From DATKMK01 sp035541895 (GTDB taxonomy: Bacteria > Desulfobacterota > Binatia > HRBIN30 > JACQVA1): a DNA stretch of 64,000 nt. The position numbers and the translations under genes are program-made. The notes beneath the pieces are model-generated. The model was not told the origin of the DNA, ran no database searches, and saw only the letters and a program-made list of their open reading frames with translations. The number at the start of each line of letters is the position of its first letter. The first letter of the stretch is position 1. Below are positions 50,562 to 58,549 of the stretch, piece after piece. The stretch covers positions 1 through 64,000 of the forward strand of contig DATKMK010000098.1 of NCBI GenBank assembly GCA_035541895.1. Direction: 5' to 3'.

Positions 50562-51065
50562 ATGGCGGAGACCCAGGCGGACATCGACGCGCACTGGATG
50601 CGCCGAGCCTTGTCGGCTGCGGAGCGTGCGGGCGAACGCGGCGAAGTGCCGGTCGGTGCGGTGGTGGTTTATGACGGTGAGGAGATCGTGGCTGCCGGCA
50701 ACGCCACCATCGGCGCGTGCGATCCCACTGCACACGCCGAAATCGTGGCGCTTCGGAGCGCCGCTGAAGCGGTCGGCAATCACCGGCTGGTGGGTGCGAC
50801 GATGTACGTCACCCTGGAGCCCTGCGCGATGTGCGTTGGCGCGTTGGTGCAAGCGCGGATCGATCGCGTCGTCTTTGGGGCGGCGGATCCGAAGGCGGGC
50901 GCTCTCGGCTCGGTGTTCGATCTCAATTGCGGCCGTTTGAACCATCGCTTCGCGGTCACGTCCGGTGTTCTGGCGGACGAGACTGCGTCGCTGCTGCAGA
51001 CCTTCTTCCGCAGCCGGCGATCGGCCGTCTCGGTCGTTGGCGACGACACGTCGCTTGCCTTCTAA
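50562..51065 (+). CDS. tadA: tRNA-specific adenosine deaminase TadA
   Basis: A 167-aa zinc deaminase. Catalytic residues are H58 and E60 (TAHAEIVALR) and the zinc cysteines C88 and C91 (EPCAMCVGALV). The substrate-specific blocks EVPVGAVVV and FGAADPKAGALGS separate TadA from other cytidine-deaminase-fold enzymes. It converts A34 to inosine in tRNA-Arg(ACG). Start at 50562 (MAETQAD) was preferred over a longer in-frame option. The tRNA-Ser gene lies 6 bp after the stop. Confidence 0.94.
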   Translation: MAETQADIDAHWMRRALSAAERAGERGEVPVGAVVVYDGEEIVAAGNATIGACDPTAHAEIVALRSAAEAVGNHRLVGATMYVTLEPCAMCVGALVQARIDRVVFGAADPKAGALGSVFDLNCGRLNHRFAVTSGVLADETASLLQTFFRSRRSAVSVVGDDTSLAF

Positions 51066-51071
51066 AGTTCG

Positions 51072-51158
51072 GAGAGGTGCGTGAGCCCGGTTGAAACGGC
51101 ACGACTCGAAATCGTGTGACCCGCAAGGGTCCGGGGGTTCGAATCCCCCCCTCTCCGC
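51072..51158 (+). tRNA. tRNA-Ser (anticodon CGA)
   Basis: An 87-nt class II tRNA. The acceptor stem GGAGAGG (51072-51078) pairs with CCTCTCC (51151-51157), and the discriminator is G. The anticodon stem-loop CACGA-CTCGAAA-TCGTG gives anticodon CGA, reading serine TCG. The long variable arm GACCC-GCAA-GGGTC and T-loop GGTTCGAATCC are as expected for tRNA-Ser. The 3' CCA is not encoded. It is probably co-transcribed with tadA. Confidence 0.95.
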
Positions 51159-51175
51159 TTTCCTTTGAGTTCGAC

Positions 51176-51520
51176 CTACTTTTGAGCGACTGAGTCTGAG
51201 CGTGCGGCGGTGCACGCCGCGCACGGGCACAGGCCGCGTAGATAGGCGTACGAATAAATTCCGGTATCGTGCCCGTCGGCCCAGACGAGGCCGAGGGCGT
51301 AGTTGCCGACCGCGTTGATACTGGCAAGCTGCGGATTGTCGACTTCCACAAAGTGACGCTCGCCGCCGTGGCCCTGGCAGAGTGCGCACGGGCACCAGCC
51401 GCGGAGATAGGTGAAAGTGTATTCTCCAACGTGGCCGTCGGCCCAGGTGACGCGGACGAGCTGCTCTTCCGCGACGCGGCGAACCTCGGTCGGGCGCGTT
51501 CGTGAAGCGGCCATGCGCAT
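51176..51520 (-). CDS. DUF971 / gamma-butyrobetaine hydroxylase-like N-terminal domain protein
   Basis: A 114-aa protein (start at 51520, alternative ATG at 51514). It carries two similar halves: LVRVTWADGHVGEY with WCPCALCQGH, and GLVWADGHDTGIYSYAYLRGLCPCAACTA. The CPCxxC cysteines look metal- or cluster-binding. In other bacteria DUF971 proteins are associated with iron-sulfur cluster handling, alone or fused to Mrp/ApbC ATPases. No such partner is adjacent here. It converges with the tRNA-Ser gene. Confidence 0.88.
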   Translation of the reverse strand: MRMAASRTRPTEVRRVAEEQLVRVTWADGHVGEYTFTYLRGWCPCALCQGHGGERHFVEVDNPQLASINAVGNYALGLVWADGHDTGIYSYAYLRGLCPCAACTAARSDSVAQK

Positions 51521-51646
51521 CAACCTACCAGCGCGACGCCGGTGGGTCCATGCGCCGTCACACGGTCATCAACGCACTTGTGGGAAACAACGTCTGCGCG
51601 CGCCGGTTTGATCGCAGTACCGGTGCGAGCAATCTCCGTACCCCGC

Positions 51647-51985
51647 TCACGCCTTGATCATCACCAGGATCATCTTGAAGCGCGTGAGCGCTTTGAGCGC
51701 GTGGGGCTGATTCGCCGGGAGCCGGAGCAGTTCGCCGGCTTTCACGCGGTGGGGCTGCCCGGCGATGGTGATCTCGGCTTCGCCGTCGATGAGCAAGACC
51801 AGCGCATCGAACGCAGCGCTGTGTTCGCTGAGACCTTCGCCCGCATCGAACGCGAATGCGGTCACGGTCCCGACCGGTTTCTTGATCAGCGTGCGGCTGA
51901 CGACTGCGCCCGGTTGATATTGAACGAGATCAGTCTGAGAAAGAACACCGGCAAGCTCGGCAGCGTTGGTTTGGACCGTGATCAT
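51647..51985 (-). CDS. Cupin-domain protein
   Basis: A 112-aa single cupin domain. It has the first cupin motif region GEGLSEHSAAFDALVLLIDG and the second GELLRLPANQPHALKA. The first motif has only one of the usual two histidines (H-S-A), so the metal site is reduced. Small cupins can be metal-binding enzymes or ligand sensors. It is followed by thiC 25 bp downstream on the same strand, possibly co-transcribed, although no thiamine function is implied by sequence. Confidence 0.85.
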   Translation of the reverse strand: MITVQTNAAELAGVLSQTDLVQYQPGAVVSRTLIKKPVGTVTAFAFDAGEGLSEHSAAFDALVLLIDGEAEITIAGQPHRVKAGELLRLPANQPHALKALTRFKMILVMIKA

Positions 51986-52010
51986 GCGGGTGCAAGCTTT
52001 GGGGTAATTG

Positions 52011-53660
52011 CTAGTCGGCGTGCTGCGCCGCTGTTTCTTGCAATGCGCGGGCGGCCTCAGCTTCGGGGGTCAGCTCGCTGTGACACGCGTGCTTGCCGTG
52101 CACGATCGGCAGCGTGCCGCGCTGCTTGAGCAACGCTTCACCCTCGTCGCTCAGGCCTGGGCTGTGGAGCGACTTGCGCGCGGGCTGGAACTGCGGGTCC
52201 TTGCCGCTGGCAAAGGCTTCGATCTCCTTCGAGATGCGCATGCTGCACCAGTCGTGGCCGCACATGGCGCAGAAGTCGGTGTCGACTTCGAGGTCTTCGT
52301 CGTGCAGCGCACGGGCGGTTTCGCCGTCGAACGCCAGCTCGAACTGCTTGGGCCAATTCAGCGCGGCACGAGCGCGGGAGAGATCATCGTCCCACTGTCG
52401 CGCGCCGGTGATCCCGCGCGCGATGTCGCCGGCGTGGGCGGCGATCTTGTACGCGATGCAGCCGGCCTTCACGTCTTGGGCCTTCGGCAAACCGACGTGC
52501 TCCTTGGGTGTGACGTAGCAAAGCATCGCGGCGCCCGTTCGCGCGGCTTCGGTGGCACCGATGGCACTGGTGATGTGGTCGTAACCCGGGAACACGTCGG
52601 TCACCAGCGGCCCGAGCACGTAGAACGGCGCGTCGTCGCAGATGCGTTGTTCGAGCTGCATGTTGAACGCGATCTGGTCGAGCGGCACGTGTCCCGGTCC
52701 CTCGACCATGGCTTGGACGCCCGCCGCGCGCGCGCGCTGCACGAGTTCGCCGAGCGTGTGCAACTCGGCGAGCTGCGCGGGATCGGAGGCGTCGGCGAGA
52801 CAGCCGGGTCGCAGACCATCGCCCAGCGAGTAACTGACGTCATACTCGCGCATGATCGCGCTGATCTCGTCGAATAACTCGTACATCGGATTCTGCTTGT
52901 TGTGCGTGATCATCCACTTCGCCAGCAGCGACCCCCCGCGCGACACGATGCCGGTGACGCGGTGCTTGATCAGCGGCAGATGCTCCTTGAGAACGCCGGC
53001 GTGAATGGTGAAGTAGTCGACGCCTTGCTGGGCTTGGCGTTCGATCTCCTTGAGGATGACGTCGTAGGTGAGGTCTTCGATACGGCGGCCGATGATCATG
53101 CTGTAGATCGGCACGGTGCCGATCGGAATCGTGCTGTGATCGATGATGGCTTGGCGACAGTCGTTGAGATTGCCGCCGGTGGACAGGTCCATCAACGTGT
53201 CGGCGCCGTACTTCTGCGCCCACAGCAGTTTCTCCACCTCTTCACTGGTGTTGCTACTGACGGGCGAGGCGCCGATGTTGGCGTTGATCTTGGTGGTGAT
53301 CATGCGGCCGATGCCGGTCGGATCGAGGCGTTTGGGAGCGCGCTCGCCGCGCAGCACGTTGGGATCGTTGATGACCGTCCAACGTTGCGTGACGGTTTGA
53401 TTGACCCAGTAGCGTCCGGTTGGCTGGGCATCGCGATGTCCGGCGTCGACGGGCTGGCGGTGGTCGCCATTGCCGTTGCCGTGCGCGGCGGCCGGAGCGT
53501 GTCCGGCGCTGCCCGCGAGGTGGCGCTTGTTCGCGGGAATGATCAGCCGGCCGCGCGCGATCTCACCGCGGATGAATTCGGCGGTGACGTTCTCGCGCTC
53601 CGCGACGCGGAGCATTTCCGCGGTGATGATCCCTCGGCGGGCGGCCTGCAGTTGGGTCAT
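52011..53660 (-). CDS. thiC: Phosphomethylpyrimidine synthase ThiC
   Basis: A 549-aa non-canonical radical SAM enzyme that converts 5-aminoimidazole ribotide to hydroxymethylpyrimidine phosphate in thiamine synthesis. The cluster motif CX2CX4C is CAMCGHDWC near the C-terminus. Family blocks [44 protein letters not shown] and [12 protein letters not shown] are all present. The ATG follows an AGGAG site. A thiamine-pyrophosphate riboswitch is expected upstream but its conserved elements are not seen. Confidence 0.96.
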   Translation of the reverse strand: MTQLQAARRGIITAEMLRVAERENVTAEFIRGEIARGRLIIPANKRHLAGSAGHAPAAAHGNGNGDHRQPVDAGHRDAQPTGRYWVNQTVTQRWTVINDPNVLRGERAPKRLDPTGIGRMITTKINANIGASPVSSNTSEEVEKLLWAQKYGADTLMDLSTGGNLNDCRQAIIDHSTIPIGTVPIYSMIIGRRIEDLTYDVILKEIERQAQQGVDYFTIHAGVLKEHLPLIKHRVTGIVSRGGSLLAKWMITHNKQNPMYELFDEISAIMREYDVSYSLGDGLRPGCLADASDPAQLAELHTLGELVQRARAAGVQAMVEGPGHVPLDQIAFNMQLEQRICDDAPFYVLGPLVTDVFPGYDHITSAIGATEAARTGAAMLCYVTPKEHVGLPKAQDVKAGCIAYKIAAHAGDIARGITGARQWDDDLSRARAALNWPKQFELAFDGETARALHDEDLEVDTDFCAMCGHDWCSMRISKEIEAFASGKDPQFQPARKSLHSPGLSDEGEALLKQRGTLPIVHGKHACHSELTPEAEAARALQETAAQHAD

Positions 53661-53681
53661 GACGGACTCCTGTGGTGAGGG

Positions 53682-53723
53682 GTGAATCGTGAGTCGTGAC
53701 TGGTGGTGACTCGTGACTCGTGG
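53682..53723. repeat. Degenerate heptamer array, consensus GTGAnTC
   Basis: Consecutive 7-mers GTGAATC, GTGAGTC, GTGACTG, then GTG, GTGACTC, GTGACTC. It lies in the thiC leader about 22-63 bp upstream of the start codon. Related GTGAGTG units recur in the inverted repeat at 53805-53907. Confidence 0.75.
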
Positions 53724-53804
53724 TTGGTCGCGGCCAACATTTGGTTGCCTTGATGCCCAACCCTACGCCGAGTGGCGAGACGGGGCAAGTTTGTGAGTGA
53801 ACCA

Positions 53805-53907
53805 GTGAAGCGGGGAGGCGTGAGTGGTGGTACGCACGTGACTGGGCTCCGGTGCGGAGATCCGGTCCGACCGCTCACCAGTCACCACTCACGACTCCCC
53901 ACTTCAC
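53805..53907. repeat. Long imperfect inverted repeat between usp and thiC
   Basis: The right arm (53878-53907) is the reverse complement of the left arm (53805-53845) over about 30 bp, with two mismatches and an 8-nt insertion in the left arm. The spacer is about 32 bp. The arms contain the same GTGAGTG-type units as the array at 53682. The right arm reaches 4 bp into the last codons of the USP gene. It could act as a transcriptional terminator for usp or be a REP-like mobile repeat. Confidence 0.6.
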
Positions 53908-54359
53908 CGCACCACCAGGACTGCGCAGTGCGCGTGGCGGATCACTTGTTCGGCTGTGCTGCCGAGCAGCCAATGTTTGATTCCGGTTCGGCCGTGGGTG
54001 GAGATCACGATGAGGTCGGCGTTGACGGCTTCGGCGGCGGCGACGATCTCGCGGCCGGGCACACCGTGCGCGAGGCGCACGGTGTGCGCCACCGACTTCA
54101 ACGTCGCGTCGCTCGGCACGCGCTCCAACAACGCCTTGGTGGCGTCCTCTTCGGCGCGCTCGCGGATCTCCGGCGTGATCAAATCCGCCGGGTAGTATTG
54201 CGCATACAGTGGCGCGGGTGTCACGACGGTCTCGATCACGTGACAAAGAACCACAGAACTTCCGTGATCGGCGGCCATACGGAACGCGTGCGCGATCGCA
54301 TGATCGCCGAGATCGGAGAAATCGGTGGTGACGAGAATGGTCTTGAAGCGCTCCAGCAT
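53904..54359 (-). CDS. Universal stress protein family
   Basis: A 151-aa UspA-fold protein from the ATG at 54359 after GAGGG. It shows the ATP-binding pattern G-x2-G-x9-G-S as THGRTGIKHWLLGSTAEQVI and the N-terminal FKTILVTTDFSDLGDHAIAHAF. ATP-binding Usp proteins are regulators of survival under stress and often act as dimers. The last few bases fall within an inverted repeat. A tandem repeat array abuts its ribosome site. Confidence 0.92.
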   Translation of the reverse strand: MLERFKTILVTTDFSDLGDHAIAHAFRMAADHGSSVVLCHVIETVVTPAPLYAQYYPADLITPEIRERAEEDATKALLERVPSDATLKSVAHTVRLAHGVPGREIVAAAEAVNADLIVISTHGRTGIKHWLLGSTAEQVIRHAHCAVLVVR

Positions 54360-54366
54360 TAGACCC

Positions 54367-54400
54367 TCGCTTATGGCTTGTCGCTTATGGCATATCGCCG
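54367..54400. repeat. Degenerate heptamer array upstream of the universal stress protein gene
   Basis: In 7-mers the sequence reads TCGCTTA, TGGCTTG, TCGCTTA, TGGCATA, TCGCCGG; the 11-mer TCGCTTATGGC occurs twice. It begins 8 bp from the usp start, next to the ribosome site. Confidence 0.65.
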
Positions 54401-54447
54401 GAAGGAAGTCGCCGCTTTGCGGGTGCCGCTTCTCCGTTCGTCCGGGC

Positions 54448-54475
54448 ATCAGCCATCTGGGATCAGCGATCGGCC
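54448..54475. repeat. Degenerate heptamer array, consensus ATCnGSS
   Basis: Four consecutive 7-mers, ATCAGCC, ATCTGGG, ATCAGCG and ATCGGCC, end 5 bp from the SDR stop at 54480. The unit differs from the other arrays in the window but the period of 7 is the same. Confidence 0.5.
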
Positions 54476-54479
54476 AATC

Positions 54480-55265
54480 TCATCCCAACATGATCATGCC
54501 GGCGTCGACGACCAGAACCTGACCGGTCATGAGGTCGCTGTCCGACGATGCAAGAAAGACTGCGGTGCCCGTTAGATCTTCGGGTTGCAGCGGCTTCTTC
54601 AGTGCGGTGAACATCACGAGCATGCTCAGCATCTCTTCCGGCACGACGGACTTGGTGGCTTCGGTCATCGTCACGCCGGGAGCGATGGCGTTGACGTTGA
54701 TTCCCCACGGGCCGAGCGCGCCGGCGAAGTACTTGGTCAATCCGTTCACGCCCATCTTAGCCACGCTGTAGTGAAACGGCGGCGACGGCTTGTCGGGGTC
54801 GCTGGTGTCGACTGCACCGACGTTGCCCATGAACGCGGCGGTCGAGGATTGGTTGATGATCTTGCCTTGCTTCTGTCGCTTCATGTACGGCTCGACCGCG
54901 CGCGTGCAGAGCCACACACCGGTCAGATTCACGGAGAGAATGCGATTGAAGTACTCCAGCGACGAGTTCTGCGTATCCAGACCGTAGAAGATCGCCGCGT
55001 TGTTCAACAGGATATCGATGCGGCCGAAGCGCTCGGCTGCCTTGGCCGCCATCTCCTTCGTACTCGCCTCGTTGGACACGTCGGTCGTGACGTAGAGCGC
55101 TTCGCCGCCCTTTGCCTTGATCTCGTCCACCACCTTGGCGCCATTGGCCTGGTTGATTTCCGCCACGACGACCTTGGCCCCTTCTTGCGCGAAGCGCAGC
55201 CCGTACGAGCGCCCGATCCCTTGGCCGCCGCCGGTAATGATTGCCACCTTGTCCTTCAGCCGCAT
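54480..55265 (-). CDS. Short-chain dehydrogenase/reductase
   Basis: A 261-aa classical SDR. The cofactor-binding motif is TGGGQGIG, followed by NNAA (ILLNNAAIFYG), the catalytic serine in NQSSTAAF and the YxxxK motif YSVAKMGVNG. The C-terminus GSD-like DLMTGQVLVVDAGM is typical. The preference for NAD(H) or NADP(H) is uncertain; E38-like acidic residue in VVVAEINQ suggests NAD(H). It is divergent from the heme-oxygenase-like gene and may share its regulation. Confidence 0.92.
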   Translation of the reverse strand: MRLKDKVAIITGGGQGIGRSYGLRFAQEGAKVVVAEINQANGAKVVDEIKAKGGEALYVTTDVSNEASTKEMAAKAAERFGRIDILLNNAAIFYGLDTQNSSLEYFNRILSVNLTGVWLCTRAVEPYMKRQKQGKIINQSSTAAFMGNVGAVDTSDPDKPSPPFHYSVAKMGVNGLTKYFAGALGPWGINVNAIAPGVTMTEATKSVVPEEMLSMLVMFTALKKPLQPEDLTGTAVFLASSDSDLMTGQVLVVDAGMIMLG

Positions 55266-55299
55266 AGTTGCCTCCTCGAGTTCCGTCCTCGGCTCGCGA

Positions 55300-55329
55300 T
55301 TGACACTCCGACGGCGGATTAGTTACAAG
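55300..55329 (+). promoter_or_regulatory. Candidate sigma-70 promoter for the HDO-like gene
   Basis: TTGACA (55300-55305) is a perfect -35 box. The best -10 match is TACAAG (55324-55329) with an 18-bp spacer. Transcription would begin near 55335, about 96 bp before the start codon of the next gene. Confidence 0.5.
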
Positions 55330-55342
55330 CCCACCGGTGAAT

Positions 55343-55358
55343 TCAATCAGATGATTGA
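55343..55358. promoter_or_regulatory. 16-bp perfect palindromic operator candidate
   Basis: TCAATCA-GA-TGATTGA is an exact inverted repeat with a 2-bp spacer. It lies just downstream of the candidate -10 box, a position where a dimeric repressor of TetR, MarR or FadR type would block initiation. It may also control the divergent SDR gene. Confidence 0.5.
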
Positions 55359-55430
55359 GTCCCTAGCAGGGCCTGGAAGAACCAGTCAAGGTACCGCGCG
55401 CGCCGCGAGGGGCCGAGACGGAGGCGTGGG

Positions 55431-56180
55431 ATGAGCACGACCGCATTCAAGAACGTGATCAAGTCGGGGCCGATCGAAGCACCTGAGCCGGTCGACCACT
55501 ATCTGAGCGCGCTCGATCGGATGATCGCCGAGATCATGTGGACGCGCGACCGGATCACCGCGGCGATCGGCAACGGCAGCGCGCCGCTTGCGTTGGTGAA
55601 GCGGATCGCCAAGGAATACTACTACCTCGGTCGCTGGATGACCCCGGACTTCGCCACGTTCATCGCCAACGCGCCCGACGCCTTCTCCCTGACGATGGAT
55701 TACTCGGAGCACTACGCGCATTGGTGCCAAAACTTCGCCGACGAAGCCGGCTACCTGCGCGATCCCAATCATGTCTCGATGAAGTGGGAGTGGTGCCAAC
55801 AACTCGGCATCGGTGCCGAGGAGTTGGAGAGCTACACGCCACTGCCCGAAACCATCGCAGTGACTTTCACGATGCTTTACTACGTGCGCCGGTCTTACGA
55901 GGAAGGTCTTGCGGTATTCGGATTCGCCGGCGAACGATTGGCCGCACGCAGTGGCTACGCGAAAACGATGTACGAAGGTCTCAAGCAGCACTACGGCATG
56001 ACCGTCAAGAACTTCGAGGTGCATGCCTACGCGGAGCCTGATCACGGCGACAAGGCCGAAGCGCTGTTTCGCAAGGTAGTCACGACCGCGAGCGTGCAAC
56101 GTCGCTGCCGCGAGGCGATTCGTAACGTAATGCTCGTGCGCGAGGCGAGAACCAAGGCGCTGAATGCGTTGCTGGATTGA
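55431..56180 (+). CDS. Heme-oxygenase-like (TenA/PqqC/HDO) superfamily protein
   Basis: A 249-aa all-helical protein behind a GGAGGCGTGGG site. The helical bundle pattern and the spacing of acidic and histidine residues fit the heme-oxygenase-like diiron oxidase/oxygenase superfamily. Candidate ligands are E62 (KEYYYLGRW), E93/H94 (DYSEHYAHW), E158 (SYEEGLAVF), H198 and D204/H205 (EVHAYAEPDHGDK). Members include TenA thiaminase, PqqC and recently recognised HDO oxygenases that oxidise small or fatty substrates. The thiolase gene 51 bp downstream suggests a shared catabolic or biosynthetic pathway. Confidence 0.75.
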   Translation: MSTTAFKNVIKSGPIEAPEPVDHYLSALDRMIAEIMWTRDRITAAIGNGSAPLALVKRIAKEYYYLGRWMTPDFATFIANAPDAFSLTMDYSEHYAHWCQNFADEAGYLRDPNHVSMKWEWCQQLGIGAEELESYTPLPETIAVTFTMLYYVRRSYEEGLAVFGFAGERLAARSGYAKTMYEGLKQHYGMTVKNFEVHAYAEPDHGDKAEALFRKVVTTASVQRRCREAIRNVMLVREARTKALNALLD

Positions 56181-56231
56181 TTGCGTCGATGATTGCCAGC
56201 CAAGCTTCCAGTCGCAGCAGGTAAATCGTTG

Positions 56232-57392
56232 ATGTCGTCCTGCCAACCCGTCGCCATCGTCGGCGTCGGCTGTTCCGAGTTCGCTCGATCGCTCGCGGCC
56301 GACGGTCATGAGATGGCCGTGGCCGCGTGTCGCGCGGCGCTGGACGACGCGGGCCTGACGCCCGGCGACGTCGACGGGATCGCGACCTATCTCGGCGCGT
56401 ACGAGCACGCGGAGTTGTCGCAGGTCATTCCCGGTGTCGGATTGATCGAGGATCGACTCAAACTGCGCGAGGATCTGATGGCGCTGGCCCCGGCGGCCAT
56501 GACGAGCATCCACACCGCCGTCGAGGCGGTGCGCAACGGCCAATGCCACACGGTGCTGACGTACAAGGCGAACAAATGGAAACGCGGCGTGCCGCCGGGC
56601 GCGGGGAATGCCGCGCCGCTGGTCGGTGGCATTCAGCAGTTCACCGTGCCCTATGGTCACGCGATGACCGCGCAGTGGCTGGCGTTGTGGGCACAGCGCC
56701 ACTTCTACGAGTATGGGACCACTTGCGAGCATCTCGGTAAATTGGTGGTGACGACGCGCAAGCACGCCGGGCTCAATCCGCGGGCGACCATGCGCGCACC
56801 GCTGACGCTCGACGACTACTATCGTTCACCGTGGATCAGCGAGCCGTTCCGAAAGCTCGATTGTGACTTTCCCATCGACGGCGCCGGGGCGCTGGTGATC
56901 ACCACGGTCGAGCGCGCCCGCGACCTGAGGCAGCAGCCGATCTATGTTCTCGGCTGCGCTCGGCGGGACGGAATGATGGAAGAATGGGAGATGTGGCCGG
57001 ACCTCACGACGATGGCATCGAAGGAAGTCTCGGACCATGTGTGGAGAGAGTCGGGGGTGTCGCCGCGCGATGTCGATGTCGCGGAGGTCTATGACGGTTT
57101 CTCGTTCCTCGCCCTGTGCTGGCTGGAGGACGCCGGCTTTTGCAAGAAAGGGGAGGGCGGACCGTTCATCGCGAGCGGTGCGCTCGAACTCGACGGTGTT
57201 CTCCCGACCAACACCCACGGCGGCAACCTCTCCGAAGGTCGCAGTCACGGCGTCGGCGCGGCGATTGAAGCCGTCCAACAATTGCGCGGCCGTTGTGGCG
57301 AGCGGCAAGTGCCCAACGCCCAAGTCGCCTTCGCCGCCAACGGCGGGGGCCCGATTGCGGGCGCGATGGTTTTGAGCGGCGACAGGACGTGA
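56232..57392 (+). CDS. Thiolase-fold protein, SCP2/SCPx-thiolase or Ltp2-like type
   Basis: A 386-aa thiolase-superfamily protein from the ATG at 56232. Recognisable are VAIVGVGCSEFARS, AYEHAELSQVIPGVG, EVYDGFSFLALCWLEDAGFCKKGEGG and GGNLSEGRSHGVGAAIEAV. The usual nucleophilic cysteine of degradative thiolases is not obvious near the N-terminal helix, as in the Ltp2-type retro-aldolases of steroid side-chain degradation. No DUF35 partner, normally adjacent to Ltp2, is seen here. The exact reaction is therefore open. Confidence 0.8.
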   Translation: MSSCQPVAIVGVGCSEFARSLAADGHEMAVAACRAALDDAGLTPGDVDGIATYLGAYEHAELSQVIPGVGLIEDRLKLREDLMALAPAAMTSIHTAVEAVRNGQCHTVLTYKANKWKRGVPPGAGNAAPLVGGIQQFTVPYGHAMTAQWLALWAQRHFYEYGTTCEHLGKLVVTTRKHAGLNPRATMRAPLTLDDYYRSPWISEPFRKLDCDFPIDGAGALVITTVERARDLRQQPIYVLGCARRDGMMEEWEMWPDLTTMASKEVSDHVWRESGVSPRDVDVAEVYDGFSFLALCWLEDAGFCKKGEGGPFIASGALELDGVLPTNTHGGNLSEGRSHGVGAAIEAVQQLRGRCGERQVPNAQVAFAANGGGPIAGAMVLSGDRT

Positions 57393-57450
57393 GCCCCGGC
57401 CATTCCCGCTGGTCTCCGGTTGTTTCGGTTCGCGGCGACGTCGATCCAGT

Positions 57451-57822
57451 CTACAAGGCGCTCGTAGCCTGCTCGTGAACTCTGTGCTCCAACAGCGCGA
57501 CGGCCTGTGTCAGCCGGCGGATCGCGTCGCGTTGTGCCGAGAGCACCAGCGAGAAATGGAGGACGATGGCGAGCAGAAACACGAATGCGACCAGAAACAG
57601 TAAAGATGGCGGATAGGCGATGCGCAGGAGTCTCGCCATCGAGTGCAGCAACGGACGATAGACGGAGAGAATGAACAACGCACCGGCTGCGCCCAGCCAA
57701 AGTAAGGCGTAGCGTTCTTCGAGGTGGGTGCGCCGAATGGCCTCGATCACGAACGCCAGCAACGCTAGGCTGAACGCTGCGGCAAGGAGCTGCAACGTAT
57801 ACAACGGTTGATACGAGAACAT
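57451..57822 (-). CDS. DUF2304-family small membrane protein
   Basis: A 123-aa protein with three membrane helices (about 6-25, 34-55 and 65-90), an arginine-rich linker and a C-terminal coiled helix (LTQAVALLEHRVHEQ). Start at 57822 follows GAAGGAGGAG. DUF2304 genes almost always sit next to GT2 glycosyltransferases of the dolichyl-phosphate mannosyltransferase type, as here, and are thought to help anchor or gate them. Confidence 0.85.
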   Translation of the reverse strand: MFSYQPLYTLQLLAAAFSLALLAFVIEAIRRTHLEERYALLWLGAAGALFILSVYRPLLHSMARLLRIAYPPSLLFLVAFVFLLAIVLHFSLVLSAQRDAIRRLTQAVALLEHRVHEQATSAL

Positions 57823-57857
57823 GACTCCTCCTTCGCGACGCGGTGGACGTCGGCGCT

Positions 57858-58547
57858 TCAGCGCGTTCGCAACCGCTCGATCAGTACCGCCAGCATGACC
57901 TTGAGCATGTAGAAACCGGCGTGGAAGGCGCCCGAGATCGATGATTGGCCGGCGGCACGCGCCAACATCACCACCGGCACTTCTTCGGTGTGGAGACCGG
58001 CCCGCGCGGCTAGCACCAGGGCTTGGGTTTCCGGATAGTCGTCGGGGTGGAAGCGGGCGAGCAGCTCCAGCGCGCGGCGGTTCAGGGCCCAATAGCCCGA
58101 GGTGGGATCGGTGACGCGCGTTCCGACCACCGCGCTGAGAACGGCGAGAATCAGAATGCCGATCCGCCGGATCCAGGTGGACTGGTAGCCTTTGCGAGCA
58201 AGGAATCGTGATCCGACAACAATATCGGTGCGAGCAGTCAGCAACGGCTCGAGGAGCTGCGGAATGTACCTCGGATCATGCTGTCCGTCTCCGTCAATTC
58301 GCAATGCGGCGTCGTAACCGTGGGCGAGGGCGTAGATGAATCCGGTTTGCACCGTCGCCCCGATCCCGAGATTGCACGGGTGGTGCAACACGATTGCGCC
58401 GGCGCGACGTGCGCACGCAGCCGTGTCGTCGATCGAGCCGTCGTCGATTACCACGATATCGCCGTCGAAGACCCCACGAACGGCCGCAACTACGCCCGCA
58501 ATGCTTGCCGCTTCGTTGAACGCCGGGACGACGACGAGGGTGCGCAT
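57858..58547 (-). CDS. GT2 glycosyltransferase, DPM1/polyprenyl-phosphate type
   Basis: A 229-aa enzyme from the ATG at 58547. GT-A features are VVVPAFNEAASIAGVV, IVVIDDGSIDD, the metal-binding D-x-D as RIDGDGQHDP, and GSRFLARKGYQS. The C-terminal helices are few. It should transfer a hexose from a nucleotide sugar to a polyprenyl phosphate at the cytosolic face of the membrane. It begins 2 bp after the neighbouring GT2 gene ends, and DUF2304 lies just downstream. Confidence 0.88.
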   Translation of the reverse strand: MRTLVVVPAFNEAASIAGVVAAVRGVFDGDIVVIDDGSIDDTAACARRAGAIVLHHPCNLGIGATVQTGFIYALAHGYDAALRIDGDGQHDPRYIPQLLEPLLTARTDIVVGSRFLARKGYQSTWIRRIGILILAVLSAVVGTRVTDPTSGYWALNRRALELLARFHPDDYPETQALVLAARAGLHTEEVPVVMLARAAGQSSISGAFHAGFYMLKVMLAVLIERLRTR

Positions 58548-58549
58548 GG

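Noticed and set aside
53661..53900. Thiamine (TPP) riboswitch upstream of thiC
   Set aside because: I looked for the conserved CTGAGA, CCTGATCTGG-like and GCGTAGGGA blocks on the minus strand and could not find a coherent set; only an isolated GCGTAGGG occurs at 53764-53771.
53682..54475. Short tandem repeats as a CRISPR array
   Set aside because: Units are 7 bp and contiguous with no spacers, so they do not fit CRISPR architecture, and no cas genes are present.
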